Made by a program: the position numbers and the translations under genes. A DNA stretch of 64,000 bases from Vibrio sp. SCSIO 43136 (lineage in GTDB: Bacteria > Pseudomonadota > Gammaproteobacteria > Enterobacterales > Vibrionaceae): contig NZ_CP071848.1 of NCBI RefSeq assembly GCF_023716565.1, positions 2,852,001 to 2,916,000 on the forward strand, given 5' to 3'. How positions within the stretch are numbered: the stretch's first letter is position 1; every line of letters begins with the position of its first letter. Below, in pieces: positions 53,820 to 63,554 of this stretch. Below the pieces are notes generated by a model. It made no database searches, was not told the origin of the DNA, and saw nothing but the letters and a program-made list of their open reading frames with translations.

Positions 53820-55235
53820 ATGGCAAAGCAGAATCTTGGTACACTGATCCGACTGCTGATCTGTTTTGGTCTGCCTTTGCTCGTATTGGTCATGCCGATT
53901 GACCTAATCCCTATCGATGATCTGACCGTGATACAGCATCGCTTGCTGGCGATTTTCTTGCTCGCCGCACTACTCTGGGTATTAGAGCCTGTACCTGTGT
54001 TTGCGACTTCAATATTGATCATCGCACTTGAACTGATCATGATTTCGAACAAAGGGCTATTGGTATTTAGAGACGTGCCTGATGGTCATGATTTTGGCAC
54101 CTTTATCAATTATACCGACATCTTTGCTGCCTTCTCTTCCCCTATCATCATTCTGTTCATGGGCGGATTTGCACTGGCCATTGCCGCATCCAAATACCAA
54201 CTAGACAACAACCTTGCCCGAGTACTGCTCAAACCATTTGGTCATCAGCCTAAGTTCATCATGCTGGGCTTAATGCTGATCACTGCGGTGTTTTCAATGT
54301 TTATGTCTAACACCGCCACCACGGTGATGATGCTAGCCTTGCTTGGTCCTATCGTGGCCTCTGCACCAAAGGGCGATCTTGGCATCAAAGCACTAGTGTT
54401 GTGTATTCCTATTGCCGCAAACACTGGGGGTATCGCCACCCCAATTGGTACACCGCCCAACGCTATTGCACTGCAATACTTAACCGGTGAAAACAGCATC
54501 GACTTTCTGTCTTGGATGATGATGGGTCTGCCTTTTGTCATCATCCAGCTTAGTATCGCTTGGTTACTGCTACAAAAGCTGTTCCCATCTTCTCAGACAC
54601 AAATGACTCTTAAGCTCGACGGAAAATTCAAGAAGAGCTGGCGAGCGATAGTGGTGTACGTCACTTTTGCTGCTACCATTTTGTTGTGGATGACCACCAG
54701 CTTACACGGCATGAATACCTATGTGGTTTCAATTATCCCACTCGCCGTTTTTACTCTCACGGGCATCATGGGTAAAGAAGAGTTAAAGCAGATCAACTGG
54801 GACGTGTTGTGGCTCGTTGCAGGTGGTATCGCCATTGGTATTGCGCTTGATAAAACGGGGCTGGCTAAAGCACTAGCTCATGCTATCGATTACGAGGCGC
54901 TATCACCTGTTGCTGTGGTGATAACCCTATCCATCGTCTGCTGGTTAATGGCAAACTTTATGTCCAACACTGCGACAGCCAACTTACTGATGCCAATTGC
55001 TGCGGCGATTGGTACCTCAATGCCATCGCTAGTGTCAGTTGGCGGTATCCAAGGCTTACTGGTTGTGGTCGCTTTCTCAGCTTCACTCGGTATGATCCTG
55101 CCGGTATCCACACCACCAAACTCCCTCGCCTACTCGACCGGCCTAATTGAAAGCAAGGACATGGCAAAAACCGGCATTATCATAGGGTTGGTCGGACTTG
55201 CGATCGTTTATGCAGCGATGTTGGTATTGACGTAG
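53820..55235 (+). CDS. DASS (SLC13) family sodium/anion symporter
   Basis: An inner membrane transporter of the divalent anion:Na+ symporter family, the VcINDY type; likely substrates are C4-dicarboxylates such as succinate. It has 471 residues and about 11 helices. Both Ser-Asn-Thr sodium/substrate motifs are present (S163-N164-T165 and S382-N383-T384), as are GTPPNAIAL and STPPNSLAYSTG. Because the exact substrate is not fixed by these motifs, I give no gene name. Confidence 0.88.
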   Translation: MAKQNLGTLIRLLICFGLPLLVLVMPIDLIPIDDLTVIQHRLLAIFLLAALLWVLEPVPVFATSILIIALELIMISNKGLLVFRDVPDGHDFGTFINYTDIFAAFSSPIIILFMGGFALAIAASKYQLDNNLARVLLKPFGHQPKFIMLGLMLITAVFSMFMSNTATTVMMLALLGPIVASAPKGDLGIKALVLCIPIAANTGGIATPIGTPPNAIALQYLTGENSIDFLSWMMMGLPFVIIQLSIAWLLLQKLFPSSQTQMTLKLDGKFKKSWRAIVVYVTFAATILLWMTTSLHGMNTYVVSIIPLAVFTLTGIMGKEELKQINWDVLWLVAGGIAIGIALDKTGLAKALAHAIDYEALSPVAVVITLSIVCWLMANFMSNTATANLLMPIAAAIGTSMPSLVSVGGIQGLLVVVAFSASLGMILPVSTPPNSLAYSTGLIESKDMAKTGIIIGLVGLAIVYAAMLVLT

Positions 55236-55251
55236 AGATCGGTAATCGGCT

Positions 55252-55312
55252 AACGGACGCTGGCGCTTACGGTTAACGGGAAAGACTATGACCGGAAGCG
55301 CCAGCGTCCGTT
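55252..55312. repeat. AGCGTCCG-family inverted repeat
   Basis: AACGGACGCTGGCGCTTACGG (left, 55252-55272) pairs with the reverse of CCGGAAGCGCCAGCGTCCGTT (right, 55292-55312), 20 of 21 bases, around a 19-bp loop. It lies between the DASS gene and the EamA gene. A second hairpin (AGTGCAGAAT/ATTCTGCACT, 55324-55347) follows. Confidence 0.85.
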
Positions 55313-55379
55313 TACCGAATCGAAGTGCAGAATGTGCTATTCTGCACTTTCCTATATCTAATAACCGTTTACCGACCTC

Positions 55380-56264
55380 ATGAACTACGAATGGTTTGCC
55401 CTTGCGGCTGCGTTTCTTTGGGCTGTTTCTAGCCTTATTTCTGTGACTCCAGCTCGCCATTTGGGGTCGTTTGCTTATAGCCGTTGGCGCATGGGGTGTA
55501 CTGCCACCATGTTGATTGCCATGTCATTGGTGAGTGGCGGTTGGACAAGCATCACTTCTGATGCGGTATTGCCGATGGCACTGTCGGGACTTATCGGCAT
55601 ATTTATCGGTGATACTGCGCTGTTTGCTTGCATGAACCGTATGGGCCCTCGTCAAGCTGGGCTGCTGTTCTCTTGCCATGCGGTGTTTTCTGCCATTTTA
55701 GGTTACTTCCTTTTTAGTGAAACCTTTACTGAACTTGAAATGGCAGGCTCGACACTGGTGTTTGCTGGTGTGGTCATGGCGATCTTTTTTGGGCGTAAAG
55801 GCTCCCATGAATGGGATACGGTGCAAGGCAAGATTTATATTGGAGTGGCCCTTGGTCTCCTAGCGGCCATCTGTCAGGCGCTAGGTGGGATCATTGCCAA
55901 ACCTGTGATGCAAACCGATATTGACGCCGTATCCGCCTCCGCCATCCGTATGACCACTGCATTTCTAGCCCACTGCGCATTTCGAATGACAGGTGCCAAG
56001 CTATCCAAAGCCATCAACCCGATTAATTGGCGTGTATTGGGAATATGTGCGGTTAATGGATTTCTCGCAATGGCGGTGGGTATGACGCTGATCTTATATG
56101 CACTGCGAGATGGCAACGTAGGTATGGTCGCACTGCTCTCTTCCACCACACCGATTATGGTTCTCCCTCTGCTTTGGCTATACACCAAGCAGAGGCCAAA
56201 TCGTTATTCTTGGGCTGGGGCGGTATTGGCGGTTGTGGGGACTGGGTTGTTGGTGAGTAACTAA
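55380..56264 (+). CDS. EamA/DMT-family drug/metabolite transporter
   Basis: A ten-helix inner membrane transporter of two EamA repeats, 294 residues. The first half has WAVSSLISVTPA, ALSGLIGIFIGDTALFACMNRMGP and a helix-pair repeat; the second half repeats the pattern (GFLAMAVGMTLILYALRDGNVGMVALLSSTTPIMVLPLLWL). The substrate is unknown. ATG at 55380 (MNYEWFAL) is the only sensible start. Confidence 0.85.
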   Translation: MNYEWFALAAAFLWAVSSLISVTPARHLGSFAYSRWRMGCTATMLIAMSLVSGGWTSITSDAVLPMALSGLIGIFIGDTALFACMNRMGPRQAGLLFSCHAVFSAILGYFLFSETFTELEMAGSTLVFAGVVMAIFFGRKGSHEWDTVQGKIYIGVALGLLAAICQALGGIIAKPVMQTDIDAVSASAIRMTTAFLAHCAFRMTGAKLSKAINPINWRVLGICAVNGFLAMAVGMTLILYALRDGNVGMVALLSSTTPIMVLPLLWLYTKQRPNRYSWAGAVLAVVGTGLLVSN

Positions 56265-56268
56265 GCTC

Positions 56269-56366
56269 GGTAAAGGGCTATCGGACGCTAACGCTTAACG
56301 GAACACGGGGAGCTCGAAAGCCGTTAGCCGTTAGCCGTTAGCCGTTAGCGAAGCGTCCGCTTTACC
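56269..56366. repeat. AGCGTCCG-family inverted repeat with four CCGTTAG units
   Basis: The left side (GGTAAAG at 56269-56275, CGGACGCTAACGCTTAACGG at 56282-56301) and the right side (CCGTTAGCGAAGCGTCCGC then TTTACC, 56342-56366) are inverted copies. Between them are three extra tandem CCGTTAG units, the fourth being part of the right arm (56321-56348). It lies at the shared 3' end of the EamA gene and epmA. Confidence 0.85.
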
Positions 56367-56371
56367 GTTTG

Positions 56372-57343
56372 CTAAGCCCTAGGAAACGTAAACGCTGTCA
56401 CCTCATCAATATGCGCTTTCCCCAACGCCAACATGATCAGCCGATCAACCCCAAGTGCTACCCCGGCGCAAGCAGGAAGGCCATGCTCTAGCGCCTTAAT
56501 CAGGTGGTGATCAATAGGCATCTGAGCCAGCCCCATCTCTTCTCGTTGACGATTATCTTGTTCGAAGCGTGCCAGTTGTTCTTGGGCATTGTCCAGCTCA
56601 TGAAATCCGTTGGCTAACTCAATACCTTTAAAATAGACCTCAAAACGATCGGCCACTCGTGGGTCTTGGGCATTGATCTTGGCGAGCGCCGCTTGCGATG
56701 CAGGAAAATCGTAAACAAAGGCAGGTGCTTGCTGACCAATCTTTGGCTCCACACCGACGCTGAACAGCAGTTGCAACAAAGTGTCTCTGTCTTGCTCAGG
56801 TTCTGCGATATCACTCAGGCCCAGTGTTGCTGCTGAAGCTTTAAGCGCTTCCATGCTGGCTTCAAGTGGACATACTGCCAACACTGACACAAAAGCCTGT
56901 TGGTAGGTCATGCGCTCAGCGTTGCCACAGTCCAGCACCTGTTGTAACAGCTGGTCCATCTCATCCATCAAGTCATGATGATCAAATCCCACTCGATACC
57001 ACTCTAGCATGGTGAATTCAGGGTTGTGATAGCGACCATTTTCCTCGTTACGAAACGCTTTGTTGATCTGATAAATGCAGCCACTGCCTGCGGCTAATAG
57101 TCGCTTCATGTGAAATTCTGGGCTGGTCATTAGGTGCAGTGCTTGACCATCGGCAAAGCCAGGGCCAACAAAATGAGTTTCAAAAGTATGAAGATGAATG
57201 TCGGTTACCGTAGCGTGACTCATCGCTGGTGTATCCACCTCAATCACATTGCGCTCGGCGAAAAAGGTTCGTATCTGTGCAATTAACTCAGCTCGCTGAC
57301 GTAATACTGAAATCTGTGCATTGGGTTGCCAGGATAATGACAT
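56372..57343 (-). CDS. epmA: EF-P--(R)-beta-lysine ligase
   Basis: This LysRS-like enzyme attaches (R)-beta-lysine to the conserved lysine of EF-P. It has 323 residues with only a class II aminoacyl-tRNA synthetase core: motif 2 [21 protein letters not shown] and motif 3 [15 protein letters not shown], and no anticodon-binding domain. ATG at 57343 ([10 protein letters not shown]) follows GGAG. It lies divergently from frdABCD, as in E. coli. Its partners efp and epmB are also in this window. Confidence 0.94.
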   Translation of the reverse strand: MSLSWQPNAQISVLRQRAELIAQIRTFFAERNVIEVDTPAMSHATVTDIHLHTFETHFVGPGFADGQALHLMTSPEFHMKRLLAAGSGCIYQINKAFRNEENGRYHNPEFTMLEWYRVGFDHHDLMDEMDQLLQQVLDCGNAERMTYQQAFVSVLAVCPLEASMEALKASAATLGLSDIAEPEQDRDTLLQLLFSVGVEPKIGQQAPAFVYDFPASQAALAKINAQDPRVADRFEVYFKGIELANGFHELDNAQEQLARFEQDNRQREEMGLAQMPIDHHLIKALEHGLPACAGVALGVDRLIMLALGKAHIDEVTAFTFPRA

Positions 57344-57503
57344 GGGATGGACTCCAACAAGTTGAGTAAAAACAAGCAATAACACCGCCGTATAGTCACT
57401 TAATGCCACTCACAAGATGAACTTTTCAATTCAATTACTTAGTGAGTATTTAGCCAATAACTTTAAGCGATGTGTAGCGAAGCAAAGTATGCCAAATTAA
57501 GAC

Positions 57504-57519
57504 GTGACTTTCCTCACAC
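57504..57519. promoter_or_regulatory. Possible CRP site upstream of frdA
   Basis: CGTGA-CTTTCC-TCACA matches the CRP core TGTGA-N6-TCACA in nine of ten positions. It lies 207 bp before the frdA start and 160 bp before epmA. The 57344-57725 gap holds no gene. Confidence 0.5.
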
Positions 57520-57725
57520 ATGGCCAAAAATTTACTCGTATCGCACTGTTTCCGAGCCAAAAACCTGATTACATCAATTTTTTTGCCCAAGCGCTTCTCT
57601 AGACTGATGAAAGGACCAAAAACAAAAATATTATTAAAACTAGGCACAAGGAGCGGCCACATAAAGCGAATTTTCGTCAATATGTGTTGCCGTTTTTTTA
57701 TGCCCCAACACACTGGAGGATAACT

Positions 57726-59555
57726 GTGCAAACAATTACCACAGATATCGCAGTCATCGGCGCTGGCGGCGCTGGTCTTCGTACTGCTATTGCCGCAGCT
57801 GAAGCAAACCCAGACATGGAGATCGCTCTGATTTCCAAAGTCTACCCAATGCGCTCCCACACGGTTGCAGCAGAGGGCGGCTCTGCTGCTGTAGTGAAAG
57901 ATGAAGACAGCTTAGATAACCACTTCAACGATACCGTTGGTGGTGGTGACTGGCTTTGTGAACAAGACGTCGTTGAGTTCTTTGTTGAAAACGCTACTCG
58001 TGAAATGATCCAAATGGAACAGTGGGGTTGCCCATGGAGCCGTAAGGAAAATGGTGAGGTAAACGTGCGTCGTTTCGGCGGCATGAAGGTAGAGCGCACA
58101 TGGTTTGCCGCAGACAAAACCGGCTTCCACATGTTGCACACCTTGTTCCAGACCTCAATGAAATACGACAATATCGTGCGTTTCGATGAGTATTTCGTTG
58201 TCGACCTACTGGTTGAAGACAACGAAGTGCAAGGCTTGATTGCTATTCATATGGCGGAAGGCGAACTGGTCACCATCAAAGCGAAATCCGTTGTACTTGC
58301 GACGGGTGGCGCTGGTCGTGTTTACCACTGTAATACCAATGGCGGCATTGTTACCGGTGATGGGATGGCAATGGCTTATCGTCATGGTGTTCCACTGCGT
58401 GATATGGAGTTTGTGCAATACCACCCGACTGGCTTACCTGGGACCGGTATTTTGATGACCGAAGGGTGTCGTGGTGAAGGCGGGATCATCGTAAACAAAG
58501 ATGGCTACCGTTACTTACAAGATTATGGCATGGGCCCAGAAACCCCTGTGGGTCAGCCAAAAAACAAATACATGGAGCTAGGGCCTCGCGATAAGGTTTC
58601 GCAAGCGTTCTGGCATGAGCAGCAAAAAGGCAACACCATCAAACACCCATTAGGTGATGTGGTGCATCTTGACCTTCGCCACTTGGGTGAAGAGTACTTG
58701 CAAGAGCGTCTGCCATTTATCTGTGAGCTGGCGAAAGCGTACGTTAACGTTGACCCAGCGAAAGAACCAATCCCTATCCGTCCAACGGTTCACTACACCA
58801 TGGGTGGCATTGAAACCAACCAAACCTGTGAAACTCGCATCAAGGGTCTGTTTGCGGTAGGTGAGTGTGCCTCTGTAGGTCTTCACGGTGCAAACCGCCT
58901 TGGTTCTAACTCACTGGCTGAGTTTGTGGTATTTGGCCGTGTGGCTGGTGAGAAAGCCGCTGAACGTGCCAAAGAGTTCAAGGGTTGGAACGATGAGTCT
59001 ATCGATGCTCAAGTCAAAGCAGTAGAAGAGCGAATTGCAGCACTTCTTAACCAAGAAGGTGACGAGAACTGGGCGGACATCCGCACCGAGATGGGCCATA
59101 CCATGGAAGCAGGCTGTGGCATCTATCGCCAACAAGACTTAATGCAAGCGACCATCGATAAGATCACCGAGCTTAAAGAGCGATACAAGCGTATCGGGAT
59201 CAAAGATAAAGGCAAAGTGTTCAACACTGACCTACTCTACGCTATCGAAGTCGGTTATGGCCTTGAAGTTGCAGAAGCTATGGTTCACTCAGCCATCTTG
59301 CGTACTGAATCTCGCGGTGCTCACCAACGCCTCGATGATGGTTGCACAGAGCGTGATGATGAGAACTTCCTAAAGCACTCATTAGCCTTCTACCAACCAG
59401 ACGCAGCGCCATCGATTGACTACAGCAAAGTCACCATTACTAAATCACAGCCAAAAGCTCGCCTCTACGGTGAAGCCGCAGAAAAAGCTGCTGCTGAGGA
59501 AGCCGCCAAGGCTGCAAAAGCTGATGATGCGGAGCCAACAGAGGAGAAAGCGTAA
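57726..59555 (+). CDS. frdA: Fumarate reductase flavoprotein subunit
   Basis: The catalytic subunit of the menaquinol:fumarate reductase complex reduces fumarate in anaerobic respiration. It has 609 residues. GTG at 57726 follows GGAGG by six bases. The FAD fold [11 protein letters not shown], covalent-FAD His45 (SHTVAAEGG), the [21 protein letters not shown] active region and [13 protein letters not shown] are present. A C-terminal tail rich in Ala, Glu and Lys (about the last 27 residues) goes beyond the usual end. It overlaps frdB by one base in a four-gene operon. Confidence 0.97.
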   Translation: MQTITTDIAVIGAGGAGLRTAIAAAEANPDMEIALISKVYPMRSHTVAAEGGSAAVVKDEDSLDNHFNDTVGGGDWLCEQDVVEFFVENATREMIQMEQWGCPWSRKENGEVNVRRFGGMKVERTWFAADKTGFHMLHTLFQTSMKYDNIVRFDEYFVVDLLVEDNEVQGLIAIHMAEGELVTIKAKSVVLATGGAGRVYHCNTNGGIVTGDGMAMAYRHGVPLRDMEFVQYHPTGLPGTGILMTEGCRGEGGIIVNKDGYRYLQDYGMGPETPVGQPKNKYMELGPRDKVSQAFWHEQQKGNTIKHPLGDVVHLDLRHLGEEYLQERLPFICELAKAYVNVDPAKEPIPIRPTVHYTMGGIETNQTCETRIKGLFAVGECASVGLHGANRLGSNSLAEFVVFGRVAGEKAAERAKEFKGWNDESIDAQVKAVEERIAALLNQEGDENWADIRTEMGHTMEAGCGIYRQQDLMQATIDKITELKERYKRIGIKDKGKVFNTDLLYAIEVGYGLEVAEAMVHSAILRTESRGAHQRLDDGCTERDDENFLKHSLAFYQPDAAPSIDYSKVTITKSQPKARLYGEAAEKAAAEEAAKAAKADDAEPTEEKA

Positions 59556-60310
59556 TGAACAATCGAGTTCAGAAAGTAGAAATCATGCGCTATGACCCGG
59601 CTCATGATGACAAACCATACATTGACACCTTCGAAGTACCGTTCGACGAAACCATGTCGATCTTAGATGCGATTGGTTACATCAAAGATAACCTAGATAA
59701 AAACCTATCCTATCGCTGGTCTTGTCGTATGGCGATTTGTGGCTCGTGTGGTCTGATGGTAAATGGAGTACCTAAGCTGGCGTGTAAGAGCTTCCTGCGT
59801 GACTACCCGAATGGCGTAAAGATCGAACCACTGGCCAACTTCCCGATCGAAAAAGATCTGATCGTGGACATGACACCATTCATCGAACGTCTTGAGGCGA
59901 TTAAGCCATACATCATTGGCAACGACCGTAAACCAGAAGATGGTACTAACCTGCAAACCCCAGAGCAGATGGCGAAATACAAACAGTTCGCTGGCTGTAT
60001 CAACTGTGGGCTTTGTTATGCGGCTTGTCCTCAGTTTGGTTTAAACCCTGAGTTCATTGGTCCTGCAGCACTGACACTGGCGCATCGCTACAACCTAGAT
60101 AGCCGTGATAATGGCCAAGCTGAGCGCATGGACATCATCAACGGTGAAAATGGTGCTTGGGGCTGTACCTTTGTCGGTTACTGCTCTGAAGTGTGTCCTA
60201 AGAATGTTGATCCTGCGGCGGCAGTAAACCAAGGCAAGATTGAGTCTTCAATGGACTTTGTGATTGCGATGCTAAAGCCTGATGGCAAACCAGTTAAAGA
60301 GGAGGCGTAA
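59555..60310 (+). CDS. frdB: Fumarate reductase iron-sulfur subunit
   Basis: It passes electrons from menaquinol through three Fe-S clusters to FrdA. It has 251 residues. The [2Fe-2S] ligands are in [16 protein letters not shown] and the C of LACK. The [4Fe-4S] motif is [12 protein letters not shown], and the [3Fe-4S]/[4Fe-4S] pair is in [15 protein letters not shown]. It lies between frdA and frdC, with a 3-bp gap to frdC. Confidence 0.97.
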   Translation: MNNRVQKVEIMRYDPAHDDKPYIDTFEVPFDETMSILDAIGYIKDNLDKNLSYRWSCRMAICGSCGLMVNGVPKLACKSFLRDYPNGVKIEPLANFPIEKDLIVDMTPFIERLEAIKPYIIGNDRKPEDGTNLQTPEQMAKYKQFAGCINCGLCYAACPQFGLNPEFIGPAALTLAHRYNLDSRDNGQAERMDIINGENGAWGCTFVGYCSEVCPKNVDPAAAVNQGKIESSMDFVIAMLKPDGKPVKEEA

Positions 60311-60313
60311 GGC

Positions 60314-60697
60314 ATGAGTAACCGTAAACCTTATGTTCGTGAAGTAAAACGCACGTGGTGGAAGGACAATCCGTTTTATCGCTTTTACATGGTTCGTGAA
60401 GCAACGGTACTTCCGCTTATACTGTTTACCCTCTTCCTAACCATAGGTCTAGGCAGCTTAGTCAAGGGACCTGAAGCATGGGCTGGGTGGCTTGAGTTCA
60501 TGGCTAACCCTATTGTGGTGGCGATCAACATCGTGGCACTCCTGGGTAGCTTGTTCCACGCTCATACCTTCTTCACCATGTTCCCGCAGGTGATGCCTAT
60601 TCGTATCAAAGGCAAACTTGTTGATACTAAAACACTGGTGATGGGCCAATGGGCGGCAGTTGCTGCCATTTCACTCATCGTACTGATTGTGGTTTAA
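60314..60697 (+). CDS. frdC: Fumarate reductase membrane subunit C
   Basis: A quinol-binding inner membrane anchor of the Frd complex, 127 residues. Three hydrophobic helices (about 31-51, 63-82 and 106-127) follow the basic [24 protein letters not shown]. The sequence pattern and place between frdB and frdD fix the call. Confidence 0.94.
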   Translation: MSNRKPYVREVKRTWWKDNPFYRFYMVREATVLPLILFTLFLTIGLGSLVKGPEAWAGWLEFMANPIVVAINIVALLGSLFHAHTFFTMFPQVMPIRIKGKLVDTKTLVMGQWAAVAAISLIVLIVV

Positions 60698-60708
60698 GGA
60701 GAAAAATA

Positions 60709-61071
60709 ATGATTAATCGTCATCCAAAACGCTCTGATGAACCTGTATGGTGGGGCCTATTTGGTACAGGAGGCAGCTGGTTTGCCATGATCACCCCTGT
60801 CACTGTTTTGGTACTCGGTATCCTAGTACCAATGGGTGTGATTGATGCTGAAGCCATGAGCTATGAAAGAGTGTCTGGTTTTGTTACTAGCATCATCGGC
60901 GCACTGTTTATCATCGCCACCATCGCCCTGCCAATGTGGCACGCCATGCACCGTGTTCATCATGGTATGCATGATCTTAAAATCCATACGGGCGTGGTTG
61001 GTAAGATCGCTTGTTATGCGATTGCTGGTTTTTTGTCGGCGCTGGCTGTTGTGTTTGTGATTATGATATAG
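60709..61071 (+). CDS. frdD: Fumarate reductase membrane subunit D
   Basis: The second membrane anchor, 120 residues with three helices. It starts [19 protein letters not shown], the family N-terminus; ATG at 60709 follows AAGGAG. The [15 protein letters not shown] stretch is typical. Last gene of the operon, followed by a repeat and a terminator. Confidence 0.94.
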   Translation: MINRHPKRSDEPVWWGLFGTGGSWFAMITPVTVLVLGILVPMGVIDAEAMSYERVSGFVTSIIGALFIIATIALPMWHAMHRVHHGMHDLKIHTGVVGKIACYAIAGFLSALAVVFVIMI

Positions 61072-61076
61072 AAAAT

Positions 61077-61196
61077 CGGACGCTGCGCTAACGGTTCACG
61101 GACGCGTTGCTAGCGGGAAACGGCAATAGCTAAAAACAAAAAGCTGGAAGAGTAATGCTCTTCCAGCTTTTTTCTTAGCCGTTAGCAAAGCGTCCG
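61077..61196. repeat. AGCGTCCG-family repeat enclosing the frd terminator
   Basis: CGGACGCTGCGCTAACGG (61077-61094) and CCGTTAGCAAAGCGTCCG (61179-61196) are inverted copies at 16 of 18 bases. The frdD terminator lies between them, so a long outer stem would enclose the inner one. A GTTTACCG and two TTTACGTCCGA words follow to 61238. Confidence 0.8.
61137..61173 (+). terminator. Rho-independent terminator after frdD
   Basis: AAAAAGCTGGAAGAG...CTCTTCCAGCTTTTTT is a perfect hairpin with a T run, 66 bp past the frdD stop. Its T/A symmetry lets it also serve the leftward gene. Confidence 0.9.
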
Positions 61197-61245
61197 TTTA
61201 CCGCTTTCCCTTAGCTTTACGTCCGATAGCTTTACGTCCGAAGTT

Positions 61246-62649
61246 CTACTTCTGCACCACTTTCTGTGTTTGGTCCATCAACCCTAGTGCGCCGAAGCCA
61301 GTAATCACATCCAAGTTAGTTTTCAAGCCGCCTTCGTTACCACCACCAATATAGTTTTGCGGCATTTGCACTTGGAAGTTTTGCAAGTTGCTGTACATCA
61401 CGTTCGACACTTCGCGATTAAGCTCAGCAAGGTACACCTCTTTGTTTGCACCCAGCGCTGCATATTTCGCTTTCAATACCTCAGCTTCTGCTCGCCCTTT
61501 CTCCAAGATAGCCTGCGCTTCAAACTCGGCAGATAACGCATTGGCTTTTTGGATGGCTAGGTTCGCCTCTGCAATGGCTAGCTCTTTTTCTTTCTCAACT
61601 TCAGCAAGACGTTTGGTTTTCTCAACCTCTACAATTTCTCGCTCTGCGATTTGGCGAGCTACCTCAACCTCTTTTTGCTGAGAAATGATTGCCAACTCTT
61701 TCTGGCGCTGAGCATCTTGTACTTCGCGAGTACGCTGTATCTCTTTACGCAGTTGCTCGGTTTCCGCTTGGGCTTTCGAGGTCTCTTGCTCTTGAATCGC
61801 TCGAATACGGTCAGCAACCAAACGCTTTTTATCAGCTAGCAGTTGATCAAGCTGCTGCTCTGGTTGAGGGTCACCAATGGTTACCTGCGTCACCTGAATC
61901 CCATACTGCTGAAGTGGGTTGTCCTGACGAATCGGCTGGCCACTGTCATCGAGCACTGGCACGGTTTTCCACACTAACTGCTGCGTGCGCTGAAGCTGGT
62001 TAGCATTAGACTGATTCGCACCCACAGGGGCAAGATCTAACTCTTCCACTTCGACCTGTCGCCTTTCGGTGAGGTATATCCCCTCTCGAAGTTGATCGCC
62101 AAGCTTAGATTTAAACTGGTTAAGTCCCCCCTGAAAGAACTCTTCGCCAGTATACTGGGTGGCGGTAATCACTGTTACGTTGCGGGCATTTTTTACCAGC
62201 AATGCATCAATCAAGTTGCTGTTATTGCGAAACTCCTTGTGCATTTTTTCCACCGCTTCAGGGTTATTGCTCAGCTTGAAGCGAAAGGTAACAGGGATCT
62301 GACCAATATAGGTATCGGCAAAACGCACCTGTACTGGGTCAAGTCGTTGGAAGAAATCCTCGCCCTGACTGTTGCCAAATGACACGGTGATCACTTGGTC
62401 GTATTTGGTGATCTTAGATAAAAACGGCATTCTGAAGTGAATACCCGGCTCGGTGAACACATCTAACTCACCCGTAATATTGTTCTGATGCACGTAGCTG
62501 TAACCAGCATCAGTCATCAATACAGAACTGTTAATCGTTAAGCCTAATGCCAGTAGTGGCACGCCTATAATGGCGGTTTTTATCCCTTTGGTTAGTAACT
62601 GACGTCTTTCTGCCACTTTCAAGCCCTCTCCTAAGCCTTTATTTTCCAT
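61246..62649 (-). CDS. SPFH/Band 7 domain membrane protein (flotillin-like)
   Basis: A 467-residue protein with one N-terminal anchor (about 26-46), an SPFH domain (about 48-210) and a very long charged coiled coil rich in Lys, Glu, Gln and Ala (about 265-400). A Gly-rich segment near the end (QNYIGGGNEGG) follows. It is related to HflC/HflK and flotillins but is neither. It probably scaffolds membrane complexes; the partner is unknown. It stands alone, with AAGGAG before the ATG. Confidence 0.8.
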   Translation of the reverse strand: MENKGLGEGLKVAERRQLLTKGIKTAIIGVPLLALGLTINSSVLMTDAGYSYVHQNNITGELDVFTEPGIHFRMPFLSKITKYDQVITVSFGNSQGEDFFQRLDPVQVRFADTYIGQIPVTFRFKLSNNPEAVEKMHKEFRNNSNLIDALLVKNARNVTVITATQYTGEEFFQGGLNQFKSKLGDQLREGIYLTERRQVEVEELDLAPVGANQSNANQLQRTQQLVWKTVPVLDDSGQPIRQDNPLQQYGIQVTQVTIGDPQPEQQLDQLLADKKRLVADRIRAIQEQETSKAQAETEQLRKEIQRTREVQDAQRQKELAIISQQKEVEVARQIAEREIVEVEKTKRLAEVEKEKELAIAEANLAIQKANALSAEFEAQAILEKGRAEAEVLKAKYAALGANKEVYLAELNREVSNVMYSNLQNFQVQMPQNYIGGGNEGGLKTNLDVITGFGALGLMDQTQKVVQK

Positions 62650-62855
62650 ATTATTCTCCTTGTTTGGGTTGTCATTGAGTAAACCGAATAGATCAAGGTG
62701 ATGTGCAACTCGTTGACAACGAGGACTAATGTATCAAATTGTTACACTAAGGAATAATCGAAAGATTCATTAATTTGATATGGTTTTTACGAAACATACA
62801 AATAATGAATGACAATGCGTTACTTTTAGAGGTGGCTCAAATAAATGGCGGAAAT

Positions 62856-62893
62856 AAAAAAAGCCGGAGAGTTTGAAACTCTTCGGCTTTTTC
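62856..62893 (-). terminator. Rho-independent terminator after efp
   Basis: AAAAAAGCCG-AGAGTTT...AAACTCT-CGGCTTTTTC forms a hairpin with a T run on the minus strand about 60 bp past the efp stop. The rest of the 62650-62955 gap shows no gene. Confidence 0.85.
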
Positions 62894-62955
62894 TTATATC
62901 GTAAACACAGAGCCTAATGGCCTAACGTTCCATCAGCAATGCTTTTAGATAGTAT

Positions 62956-63522
62956 TTATTTTACTCGACCTACGTATTCACCAGTACGAGTGTCTACTTT
63001 CACTACTTCACCGATCTGGATGAATAGTGGAACACGTACTACCGCACCTGTCGTTAGTGTTGCAGGTTTACCACCTGTGCCTTGAGTGTCGCCTTTCAGA
63101 CCAGGGTCTGTTTCTGTCACTTCAAGCTCAACGAAGTTTGGCGGAGTCACAGTAATTGGGTTACCGTTCCAAAGAGTGATCATACAAGTGTTGTTCTCTA
63201 CCAACCACTTAGCATTGTCACCAACCGCTTTAACGTCTGCAGCGATTTGTTCGAATGTTTCGTTGTTCATAAAGTGGTAGAATTCGCCATCGTTGTATAG
63301 GTAGTCTAGGTCGATATCCATTACGTCAGCAACTTCAACAGTTTCACCTGACTTAAAGGTTTTCTCTAGTACCTTACCAGACAGTAGTTTACGAATTTTA
63401 ACGCGGTTAAACGCTTGGCCTTTACCAGGCTTTACGTATTCGTTTTCAAGAATAACGCATGGCTCATTGTCCAGCATTAGTTTCAGGCCGCCTTTAAATT
63501 CGTTAGTGCTAACAGTAGCCAT
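62956..63522 (-). CDS. efp: Translation elongation factor P
   Basis: EF-P rescues ribosomes stalled at polyproline stretches. It has 188 residues. Lys34, in [10 protein letters not shown], is the residue that EpmA/EpmB beta-lysylate; both enzymes are encoded in this window. KOW and two OB domains follow. It is divergent from epmB. Confidence 0.98.
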   Translation of the reverse strand: MATVSTNEFKGGLKLMLDNEPCVILENEYVKPGKGQAFNRVKIRKLLSGKVLEKTFKSGETVEVADVMDIDLDYLYNDGEFYHFMNNETFEQIAADVKAVGDNAKWLVENNTCMITLWNGNPITVTPPNFVELEVTETDPGLKGDTQGTGGKPATLTTGAVVRVPLFIQIGEVVKVDTRTGEYVGRVK

Positions 63523-63554
63523 TTTTTCCTCTTACTATGTCCGAGTTCAATTTA

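Noticed and set aside
57570..57586. FNR-type site before frdA (TGATTACATCA)
   Set aside because: The half-sites are 3 bp apart instead of the 4 bp of TTGAT-N4-ATCAA, so I do not call it, although oxygen control of frd is likely.
61246..62649. A second hflK or hflC copy
   Set aside because: It shares the SPFH domain, but the much longer coiled coil and Gly-rich end and the lack of a partner gene make it a separate flotillin-like protein.
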